Positions 1 to 9,068 of a stretch of DNA of 64,000 bases are shown here, piece after piece. Below the pieces are notes generated by a model. The model made no database searches. It saw nothing but the letters and a program-made list of their open reading frames with translations, and was not told where the DNA came from. How positions within the stretch are numbered: the first letter of the stretch is position 1; every line of letters begins with the position of its first letter. Both the position numbers and the translations under genes were made by a program. Source of the stretch: Cloeon dipterum (lineage: Eukaryota > Arthropoda > Insecta > Ephemeroptera > Baetidae); NCBI RefSeq assembly GCF_949628265.1, contig NC_088787.1, positions 19,768,501-19,832,500 on the forward strand, written 5' to 3'.

Positions 1-1460
1 ACCAGCTGCAAAGAGTAACATTTTGCAAATCTCGAGCTTTTTCACTGGGAAAATTAAGGCTGCTTACCGCAGAGCGGGCAGCAGGGGTGATGAATCTGGC
101 GGCGGCGTACATTTTTATTTTGTTAGGGGGCTTCTGGAGGGCTGAGACCTGCCTGAAAATAATATGGTATCGATCAGAAAAAATAATATTACTTTATGAG
201 TACCGGCTTATTATCTTTCTTGTTTTTACACTTGGGTAATGACTACATTCTCAGTAAGACTGATTAGGTTGAAAATAGGACATTACTTAGAAACAATCCC
301 TGAAAATAAAACAAGTCTGGAAAAAGCCGGACGTTTCGTTCATAGGAATCTGTCCCGTGACGTAATTTTATCATGGCCCAGCTGCTAAGGGCAGTGCAAA
401 GGCGTACCGAAAGTTCAATACGTTTTTCGGATATGAAGAACAGATGTTTAACACAAAACAACTTTTAAGCCGAAATTAACTCCAGCAATTTTTTAATTTT
501 CAGTCATAAAACTATCGCCAAATGTTGAAATTGAACCAGAAAACTGATTTTCTTTTGCGGCAGGTTTAAAATGGCCGAGTTGAAGCAATTTTTCCGACTA
601 GCCGACTTTCAAAGTCCGATAGAGTAAAATTTACGATTAATCAACAGAAACTTCAACTGGAATCAAATCGTAAAACTAGTAGAGAGTGTTATGAAAAATA
701 ATTGTTTGGCCGATGGATTTATATTTCCAAGAAATTTAAAGATAAAGCCGGATACTCAAGCGAGATCCTTACTCACCGAAGAACAGAGCAGAAGAACAAG
801 TTTCGACGAAGTGGACGAGGTGAATGGTTGTTTCTCTCGGACGAAAGCCAATCAGCGTCTACGTAGGCATTCGTCAGTCGCTCAATTTTGTAGTTCTTCT
901 CTTATTGGATGTAAGTAAGGCCAATCCACCAATCACAGCTGCTGTACTAACAGCAGAACATGATGGTGCAAATGAGAAGCGGAAAGCGCCCTCTCAAATT
1001 CGGCGCTAAATTCAAAGTATGTGACCTTTTGCCTTTTAAAAATGATGGTTCCCGGCTGAAGGTCAAATTTAAAGATTTTTTGGGGTTCCTTTCTCAATTT
1101 GAACTAAACATAGCATGTTTAACGTAAAAATGAATGATTTTAATGCAAAACATCGGTATTTTACCATTTCCAAAAATTTTAGGTCATGTTTGATCGATCA
1201 AATTTGGTCTCATTCTCTCCGCTGGCGCTGGAGGTGCTTCCGAGTATGAGGCTACAGACGGGCGAACATATGAGCGGGCACCAGTCTGATCGGCCCAGGC
1301 ACGGGCGAAACGTCCCTTGACTACATGGTCTAAAGGGAGGCATGTACAGAGAAGAGAAGCAAAAATCTCTGGTAATTTTTCTTCTACGAAATGTTCCACA
1401 GTGTTTGTGTGGGAGGCATAATAATTTCGTTCGTTTCTAATATTAAATCAAATTTTACAG
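1..1460. promoter_or_regulatory. Upstream region and probable 5' UTR of JAZF1
   Basis: No coding region can be supported here. The first JAZF1 coding exon opens right after a splice acceptor at 1459-1460, so at least one untranslated exon must lie upstream. A strong donor-like GTAAGT at 911-916 is the best candidate for the end of that exon. A GC-richer stretch at about 1200-1340 looks promoter-like or UTR-like but has no motif I can name. The short open frames at 691-918 and 824-1009 carry no recognisable protein. Confidence 0.4.
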
Positions 1461-1467
1461 ATACGAA

Positions 1468-3076
1468 ATGGCTGTGTTTTTGTTAAATACGTGCAAGTTT
1501 AATGGATGTGGCCGGAGCTTCAGTCACCTTGGAGAATTAATTCTTCACATTGAAGAAAAGCACATAGGTAACTAAGTATTTTTTCTCTTGCATTATTTGC
1601 TGTATTTTCATAATTTACTCACTGCCTTAACTTAGCCGGGTGCCGGGCCTATATCGCATTTTAATTTAACAATAGAATAATAATATTGTTTTCACCGGCA
1701 AGTCAAAAATATTATTTATCGCTTAAAAGGAAAAACATGTTTTTTTTCAGATTATGATCCAAGGGTATTAGAGCTAAAAGAGCAGCAACAGCCTGCATGC
1801 CTCCCTTTGAGTTACATCCTTCGCTTTTACTCTGAATCTGCGAGGAAAGAATTTTCAAAAAATTCGCCTGCCAGCCCGCCTCGGACACCAACCAAAACCA
1901 TTACCACTTCACTCAACACACCAGTTATTCACATTAAAAGTCCGCCAGGTTTGTGAAATGAATAAAACAAGAAGGCGTTGCATTTAATGTAACTTTTTAA
2001 AACAAACAGAAAGCGACTTGGAAGAGGAAGAGGGTGCGTCCGAGAGTGGAGATGATAGTGATAATTCGTGGACCACATCTGAGGAATTCAGTGCTGAGTT
2101 TATTCTAAAAGAAGGCAGCAAGTAGGCTTTGATCACAAGGAAACCCCACTGTTTTCTGCCCTTTAAATGCAATGTTTTAAACAGCTAAAAATTCAAAACT
2201 AATTTAAAAACTCAAAAAGTAGGATTGTTTATAATTTTGATAGTTTTTGTTCAAATTATTGATTTTGGTATGGTGAAATATTAAAAAAATAGTCTCTTGG
2301 CAGGACCCTTTTAGAATTAGCGAAAAAATTAAATATCAATCAAAATTACAGTAATTGATTGAATTGCCTCCTCAAGAAGAATCTGCATTTTATTATTGAA
2401 CAAAAACTGCTCATTTTTAAGAAAATCAAATTGTAAATTCCCTTAAGACGCTAAAACTGGTTCTAGATATAAATTTGTATGAGTAATTTTCCTCTATTTC
2501 CATTTTTATGTTTTTGAATTGCAGAAGATAATCAAGGTTTCCTTGTTAATCTTTGTGTCTGGCGGAGCTAACCTTTTATTTCTCATTAACAGGAGTGCAT
2601 CAAACAACGTTGGTGAAGATAGGCCTTTCGTGTGCCCGGTACCTGGATGCAAAAAGCGATACAAAAACGTCAACGGCATAAAATACCACTCGAAAAACGG
2701 CCATAAAAAAGACTCTGGAAAGTATGTTTTTCGATGAACGGGTTGTCTGGAGGAAAATTAAAATGGTAATTTCCTACCTAGAATCCGAAAAGCTCACAGG
2801 TGTCCGTGTGGCAAGAAATACCGCACGCTGGCTGGTCTGAAAAACCACACGCAGGTGGTGCATCAAGCGTCGCCTGACGGAGTGAAGACCCTGCCGGTGC
2901 GGCAGGTCAGCAGCCTCTCTGTGCTCGAGCAGGGCTTCACCCTGGTGGCGAAGGGCCGGCAGGGCAGCATGGTGCAGCTTGGCATCGTGGCGCCCAGCCA
3001 GCAGCCCTCCAAGCTGACTCTGACGCCAGTCGCTCACAGTCAGAGAGTGCACAACAGTCCGTCTTCCACCGGTTGA
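1468..3076 (+). CDS. JAZF1: JAZF1-like C2H2 zinc-finger protein (5 coding exons, 277 aa)
   Basis: Exons 1468-1567, 1751-1948, 2010-2121, 2593-2721 and 2782-3076 join in phase to 834 nt. Vertebrate JAZF1 is a nuclear cofactor of NuA4/TIP60 chromatin and of orphan nuclear receptors, about 243 aa long. The first exon encodes an N-terminal C2H2 finger (CKFNGCGRSF, then HIEEKH). Next come a linker containing DPRVLE and QQQPACLPLSYI and an acidic Ser/Glu stretch ending DNSWTTSEEFSAE. Exon 4 holds the hallmark finger CPVPGCKKRYKNVNGIKYH, almost identical to human JAZF1, and exon 5 adds a third finger (CPCGKKYRTLAGLKNH). The C-terminal tail is about 35 residues longer than in vertebrates and Ser/Val/Gln-rich. 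The ATG at 1468 is chosen because it directly precedes the first finger. The family assignment is very secure; the function is inferred from it. Confidence 0.93.
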
Positions 3077-4694
3077 ATAAGTGGCCGGCTTTTGCTTTTC
3101 CCTGAGGCAGGGAGAGAAAGAATTACACAATCACAGTAGTTGAGAGAGATAGTTCGCTTCGATAGCGACGAGGTAGTATGAATTTTAGACTGCGGAAGCA
3201 GGGTCTGTAACAACTCTGCGACTACAAAGGAAAATGCTGCAACAATAATATGCAAAGGAACAACGTGCCATTCACCGACGATGCTATTTCACTAGACGTA
3301 GAGCGGGTGCTGAGCAAATAATAAGCCGAAATTACAAAAATTACACTCACAGACAGGGTCTTTGGCTTTCCTATTTTTTCCTACGCTCTCTGGAAAACCA
3401 GTCTTGCCTGCGAAATGCTTGATTGACGGAGAGCAGCCAAGCCGGTAGTAAAATTAGTTCCAGCATTATCTTAAAAAAATGCTGCACTGACTTTGAGAAT
3501 GAAAAAAGGCAGACCATACATTCAACGCTCAAAGTACACACACAAGAAAAGCTTCATAGCACACGGAATTGTGAGATATATATCGTCAGATATGGCTTTG
3601 GAAAATATTTTGACAATGCATTTCCTCTCATCCCATTATTAGTCCTGACTAGAGCAATTTATTTTTCTGTTGCTCTGTTTTATGTACCTGTAGTCAAGTT
3701 GTTAGCATTTATAAAAGAATTATTGAGCAGCACACAACGGACATTTAACACATACAAACTCTGCATATTACTGGTCAGACACGTGTTCTCAAGAAAAAAT
3801 CTAGTCTGTTTATTGTGATTGAAAACAAATTTATTATTATGTATTAAACAATGCTGTTAAAAAAACTGCATCTTGGCTGAAAATATGCTGTGTGTTCATT
3901 AAAATAACAAACAGTAGGTGGTAGCTGTCTGCCAAGAAAATGTTATTCAAATGTTAAAATTGATATATTATATATCCACAAACTGTAATCACGTTAAAGG
4001 AAGTTGTTATAGATATTTTGTGCGACTGAAAACCTAAGGGTAGACATGGGTTTCTTGAAATATTGTATTTAATCCGTTTATTTACATGCTATTAAAAATT
4101 TATTTCACGAAACAGACCGCTCTGATAGAAATTGTCAAGTGCAAGACTGCCGCGCTCTTAGCTATTTGAAGCGATTTTCATTATAGAGAGCAGGACAACA
4201 TGCATTACGTTCACATTCTCTGAGTTATCCACAAAAAAGCAAGAAGCTTAATTCCACAACAGAAACACGATAAAGTACGGGAAAATATTAAAATAAGCTG
4301 CGCTGGCTAATATAAAATTGTTAACCATTGGAATATTCCTTGCTTTGCTCACAAGTACGCTTAAACATCGTAATTTAATATGAAATTAGGGCTGGAAAGG
4401 GTTTTTTAATTGGCGAATAAAACTAACGACGTTGAACGTGAAAAAACAAAGCCCGTGTGTGTTGCGCGAATATAAAATTTTTTGCCGATCAAAAGGAGAA
4501 TAAATTGGAACTGCGCTGAAAATTAATTTAATTGCTCATCATTACACAGTTAATTCCCTTTATTTTCTTGAAGTAACATTTTTGTGGCCAAAATGGGCCC
4601 AAAATGAAACGTCATATAAATGCAAATTTTGAGTATTCTTTTTTATCATTGTCAGTTTTAGATTATATATAATTATGTTATTTTCCTTATCAAT
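3077..4694. other. JAZF1 3' UTR and intergenic AT-rich DNA
   Basis: No gene can be supported. An open frame at 3423-3818 (131 codons) resembles no protein family and has the composition of the surrounding AT-rich DNA. An ATTAAA at about 3841 and other poly(A)-like hexamers are possible JAZF1 cleavage signals. The rest shows no repeat or motif I recognise. Confidence 0.35.
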
Positions 4695-4922
4695 TTATTT
4701 AATTTCATCAGAAACCAAAGTTAGGGTTAGACTATTAATGAAAAGGCCAAAAATACTTCAAAAATTTATTATGTAGTATGTACTTCTTAAATATTAGAAT
4801 TTGAATTTACCTAATTTTCTTTTGAATTGTTAATTTTTTCTAATTAAAGGATTTATGGAAGGAGTAAAACAACAATAATTAACCGTAAAAACATTTCATC
4901 TTCTCAATAAAATGGAACACAT
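4695..4922. repeat. Left flank copy of segmental duplication (partner 12495-12716)
   Basis: This segment matches 12495-12716 closely, in the same orientation and with the same order of landmarks: ATTAATGAARAGGCC, TTATGTAG, TCTTAAATATTAGAAT, TTTATGGAAGGA and ATGGAACACAT. In the second position the match runs straight into the duplicated kinase unit. Here it is separated from that unit by 3.2 kb holding the minisatellite gene. It therefore marks the left edge of the tandem duplication described at 8150-17060. Confidence 0.85.
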
Positions 4923-5147
4923 TCTTTTATTGCCGCCTGTTTTCTAGTATCAATCACATAATCAATTATAACAACGGCAATCAATGCGCGACAACTAAAT
5001 TTAGCACACTTAATCACAAAACGAATGAAATTTCGTACTTTACCATAGAATAACTTAAAAAGTCTATCATCTACACTCTTAATTTCATCTAACTCATCTA
5101 ACTTATGTATATATATTATATACAAATATAAACACACACTGTATACA

Positions 5148-6541
5148 TCAAGGTGAAACATCTAACATCTCACTTCCCCCACGGAGTTTTAGCACTACCC
5201 AGCCAGTTTCGAGCTCTGCTTCCTGTTCATCCTTCAGCTGCAGGACGTCCTCAACCTTTGGTTGCTGGACGCCCTCAACCTTTGGTTGCTGGACGCCCTC
5301 AACCTTGGGCTGCTGGACGCCCTCAACCTTTGGCTGCTGGACGCCCTCAACCTTGGGCCGCTGGACACCCTCAACCTTGGGCTGCAGAACGCCGTCAACC
5401 TTGGGCTGCAGAACGCCTTCAACCTTGGGCTGCAGAACGCCCTCAACCTTGGGCTGCAGAACGCCCTCAACCTTGGGCTGCAGAACGCCCTCAACCTTGG
5501 GCTGCAGAACGCCCTCAACCTTTGGCTGCAGAACGCCCTCAACCTTTGGCTGCAGAACGCCCTCAACCTTTGGCTCCTGGACATCCTCAACCTTTGGTTG
5601 CTGGACGCCTTTAACCTTTGGCTGCTGGACGCCCTCAACCTTTGGCTGCTGGACGCCCTCAACCTTGGGCTGCTGGACGCCCTCAACCTTGGGCTGCTGG
5701 ACGCCCTCAACCTTTGGCTGCTGGACGCCCGCAACCTTTGGCTGCTGGACGCCCTCAACCTTGGGCTGCTGGACGTTCTCAACCTTGGGCTGCAGAACGC
5801 CCTCAACCTTGGGCTGCAGAACACCCTCAACCTTGGGCTGCAGAACGCCCTCAACCTTGGGCTGCAGAACGCCCTCAACCTTTGGCTGCAGAACGCCCTC
5901 AACCTTTGGCTGCTGGACGCCCTCAACCTTGGGCTGCAGGACGTCCTCAACCTTTGGTTGCTGGACGCCCTCAACCTTTGGCTGCTGGACGCCCTCAACT
6001 TGGGCTGGGTGACGCCCTCAACCTTGGGCTGCAGAACGCCCTCAACCTTTGGCTGCTGGACGCCCTCAACCTTTGGCTGCTGGACGCCCTCAACCTTTGG
6101 TTGCTGGACGCCCTCAACCTTGGGCTGCTGGACGTCCTCAACCTTAGGTTGCTGGACGCCCTCAACCTTTGGCTGCTGGACGCCCTCAACCTTGGGCTGC
6201 TGGACGTCCTCAACCTTGGGCTGCTGGACGTCCTCAACCTTTGGCTGCTGGACGCCTTCAACCTTGGGCTGCTGGACGTCCTCATCCCGCAGCGGTGTGA
6301 GTGGCCAGGAGTCAGCCGCGCTGAGGCCGTTACTCCCGAAGATGGCATCTTCCCTGTTCCGCAACAAGTGTGGCATATTCAACCATTGACAATGCCTCAC
6401 AATGTCCCAACACTCTTCCTGTTGTACTAATTGGTCGTAGTTGGGTTTCAGTAATATTTGCTTGTTCAAGCGCATCTCATTGACTTGCCTCCCGGGGCTA
6501 GCCAATAAATCGGCCATTGGTCGCACGCTGATAATGGGCAT
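5148..6541 (-). CDS. Unrecognised protein with about 44 octapeptide repeats encoded by a 24-bp minisatellite; frame slips once
   Basis: I do not recognise this gene. An exon begins after a good acceptor (polypyrimidine then CAG at 6550-6552) at 6549. The first ATG at 6541 opens about 80 non-repetitive residues (MPIISVRPMADLLASPGRQV, later YDQLVQQEECWDIVRHCQW and MPHLLRNREDAIFG). Then comes an octapeptide array, VEGVQQPK and variants (VEDVQQPK, VEGVLQPK). After about 12 units one base is missing near 5999-6000, which moves the rest of the array into a basic frame (LRASSSQR, LRAFCSPR) that stops at 5234-5236. Past the array the original frame is open again and encodes an ordinary-looking tail (LKDEQEAELETGWVVLKLRG, then SEMLDVSP) ending at 5148. 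The span from ATG to this stop is 1394 nt, one short of 465 codons. A poly(A)-type AATAAA (minus strand) lies at 4926-4931. Upstream exons may exist. A real frameshift, a polymorphism and an assembly error in the repeat all remain possible. Confidence 0.5.
5238..6286. repeat. 24-bp coding minisatellite, about 44 units
   Basis: Head-to-tail units of 24 bp, consensus on the plus strand TGCTGGACGCCC followed by TCAACCTTNGGC. There are two main variants: CTGCTGGAC (minus strand reads Gln-Gln) and CTGCAGAAC (Leu-Gln, contains a PstI site). The variants occur in blocks. The variant unit CTGCAGGACGTCC followed by a TTTGGTTG unit occurs at 5238 and again at 5934, exactly 29 units apart, which points to duplication of a whole block. 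Only one unit, near 5995-6012, departs from 24 bp. The consensus is free of stop codons in all three plus frames and in two of the three minus frames. Confidence 0.95.
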
Positions 6542-6549
6542 GGTGCGAG

Positions 6550-7157
6550 CTGTGAACAAAAACAAATGGATATTTATTTTAATTTGAATGATGTTTAAAT
6601 TTTTATGGGGATCGAATCGGACGCCCGCAGGTATTTTTTTACCATAGACGTTATCCTCATCTTCCTCATTTGCGGACCGAATTTTTCAGTAAAAATAAAT
6701 TGTTATAACCCCCCCCCCCCGTAAGTGAATTAGGAACTCATTTTAAATAAAGTATCTGAATTGGTCTCTAATTACTAATGAATCTAAAATGATGTGTTTA
6801 TTTGAAGTATCTGCCAGTCAAGATGCGCTAGCTAATTTTGGGTCACGTGGGCAGCCGCCGTGACTTTGGCTAAGTTGGCAGTGCAGGAGAAAAAATTGTC
6901 TTTAGCCCATCAAGTCGTCCCAAACACTCAAAATTTACTCTTAAAATTTTCACAGCCGCCGTTTTAACGGTCATTGAAAAGGCACCTCTCGCCTCTACTG
7001 GGACCTATTGATGTTTGTGCGCGGGTAAAAGGAACTCCCATATATAATGACTATGAGCGACTACTACTTGGGACGATTTCGTTTTCCATTTTCGTGCTCT
7101 GAAATGTTAAATGCTGTTCTTTATTGCAAGGTACAAGGAAATATATTATTGAAAGGT
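6550..7157. other. Region upstream of the minisatellite gene; poly-C run
   Basis: Intron or upstream sequence of the minus-strand minisatellite gene. It contains a run of ten C at about 6711-6720. No coding exon can be supported, although an upstream exon is implied by the acceptor at 6550-6552. Confidence 0.35.
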
Positions 7158-7525
7158 GCGATGCTGGGGATGCGTGAAAAATCACGAGTAAACCGTTCTT
7201 GGATTATCATCTACAAATATCAAAAATCAAGTGATGGAAATTGTTATGCCGTACACCCAGTATTCTAAATAAAAATTGATTTTAAAAAGTTAGCAATCAC
7301 AGGAAACGATAATTGAGTGTGCATTTATTTATACCTACAAATCGCAGTGGAATGGCAAAATTGGAACGGTTAAATTATCAGGAAGGAACAGTTGTTTTTC
7401 TTGCGTTCGAAGTTTAGTGCTATATATGGAAAAGAATAATGGAATCACGCACTTGGCCATGTTTAGTGGATGAGAATCCAAGAGCGCGCGGTTCACTCCT
7501 GATTTTTCACGCACCCCCATCATTG
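7158..7525. repeat. Inverted repeat with arms of about 55 bp
   Basis: Positions 7158-7213 and 7466-7525 are near-complementary. Both arms contain GTGCGTGAAAAATCA-like and TCTTGGATTNTCAT-like cores when read in the same sense, with weaker complementarity continuing inward. The spacer is about 250 bp. It looks like a worn non-autonomous foldback element. Neither target-site duplication nor transposase was seen. The short open frames across it (7047-7268, 7335-7535) are not supported as genes. Confidence 0.6.
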
Positions 7526-8149
7526 TCAAGCACACAAAGCGAGCGGATGCAAAGAGCCTGACCAGCGGCTACTTTTCGCGCCCCCTTTTTCCTGCACCTA
7601 CATACTGCCTACATTCCTGCACGGGCTAGAAACACCCTGCAGGGAGGCTGCGGCGTTGCATGCTCGTCACATTTTCTCTCCTGGAATTTTTTACTCTTAT
7701 ATATGTATGTGTGTGTGTGTTATATATATATGCCAGCGCTAGTAATTTTATGTAGACGTGGTATTTAAAAACGCACTGCTCATTTTGAAAATTTCACATG
7801 AAAAAAGATGCTCTTTTCTTTTATGACACCCAGGTTATTATTTTGAGATAGAACATTCCTTCAGTCAGAAATTCAACATATATTCGGAAAAAAGTAAGAG
7901 ATATCTTGTTTTTTGTCATTTTTTATCAGTGTATTACTGCTTACTTTTATTATGTACGTATGTAATTCACAGCTCCTTGCAAAAGTCGTTTCGCGTGAGC
8001 CAAAAATTTTAGAAATCTATATTTTCGATGTTATTTTCTCTGCGTCCAAACGGCAGGACCTGATCATTAGGAAAAAAAGCTTAGATCGGTATAACGGAAT
8101 CATATCGATTACAATGCAATAAAATAATTTGCACGTACCTGATCTTAAA
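7526..8149. other. Intergenic DNA with TG/TA microsatellite
   Basis: No gene is supported. A short (AT)n(GT)n(AT)n microsatellite lies at about 7698-7731. This stretch is absent between the flank copy at 12716 and the second kinase unit at 12718, so it belongs to the block present in only one duplicate. Confidence 0.4.
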
Positions 8150-8321
8150 CGGCGATGAAGGATGAAAAAAGGCAGCCGAAAAGTTTAGCCGAGTCCGAAA
8201 TGACTGAGCAAAATGTTACTGGCCACGAGTTTTTTTGCGTCTGCTGTGATCTCCTTTTTACTATATATGTGCTCTGAGCTGTTTCTCCTTTATGAATGAG
8301 CTGCCGCTTTACTGCTACTGC

Positions 8322-8785
8322 CTAGAGTGCTTATAACGAGAGTGAGATGGCTAGGCCGACCGACGCGACACTGTGGCCTGCGCACTGCCGCTTCCCTATC
8401 TCTCCCCATGTTAAAATGCGCGCACGCGGTTGGCGCTACAGCTAAATTCATGAAGCCACCCGCGGACTTATTGGTGTCAATCGAACGAGCACGAGTCGTT
8501 TTATCATATAACTCGGAACCGAGCCTGAAAACAAAAGCGCTTTCAAAGGATTCCACCGCTGAAATCTGCCCATTTCCAGTCAACAAGTAGTGTATTTCAC
8601 TTGTTGTCTGGTTGCCATGGTGATGCGTGCTTCGCCGACAGCCGCTGGCGCTCGGGTGCGATCGTCGCTGTCGGAGCTCGCAGCGAAATGGTTAGATTTC
8701 AGCGGTGGAATTCTCGAAAGCGCCACAGTCGCATCGGTCGGCCTAGCCATCTCACTCTCGTTATAAGCACTCTACTGCCGCTGCT
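8322..8785. mobile_element. Foldback (inverted-repeat) element inserted in kinase unit A
   Basis: The outer arms at about 8322-8376 and 8722-8785 are complementary; each starts TAGAGTGCTTATAACG when read inward. Inner arms at about 8537-8578 and 8685-8722 are also complementary, around a core reading TTTCAGCGGTGGAAT. The left half has about 160 bp without a partner. The corresponding place in unit B (about 12853) lacks all of this, so an empty site is available for comparison. The flanks repeat imperfectly as ACTGCTACTGCC and ACTGCCGCTGCT, consistent with a target duplication. No transposase is present, so it is a non-autonomous element of undetermined superfamily. Confidence 0.75.
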
Positions 8786-9068
8786 TTCTTCCTGTCTTCC
8801 TCTCCCCTCAACAAAACTAACCCATATATTGAGTATCGATTTTTGAGAGTATAATTATATTGCATCGTAAGCAATTCAAAATAACAAAAATATTTTTTGA
8901 CCACAATAGGTGTTGTTTTTAACCCTCTAACTAAAACGCAGTATATTTACTAGCCTATACTGATTTACTAAGAAGGAATAAAAGGTCTGAAAACTGGTCA
9001 TCAACTTTCGTTACAAATAATTAGTTTTTATTTTGCCTAATTAATAAAGTCGCGTCCAGAGAGAATTT

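Noticed and set aside
3423-3818. 131-codon open frame downstream of JAZF1
   Set aside because: No domain or family resemblance, and composition like surrounding AT-rich DNA.
5238-6286. CRISPR-like array
   Set aside because: Units are contiguous 24-bp repeats with no unique spacers, in an intron-containing eukaryotic locus.
5262-6430. Long plus-strand open frames (up to 375 codons) of repeats such as ALNLWLLD or RPQPWAAG
   Set aside because: They arise because the 24-bp unit lacks stops in all three plus frames. The non-repeat ends and splice acceptor make sense only on the minus strand.
7047-7535. Two short open frames sharing similar peptides (MREKSRVNR and VREKSGVNR)
   Set aside because: The likeness is explained by the inverted repeat they overlap, not by a gene family.
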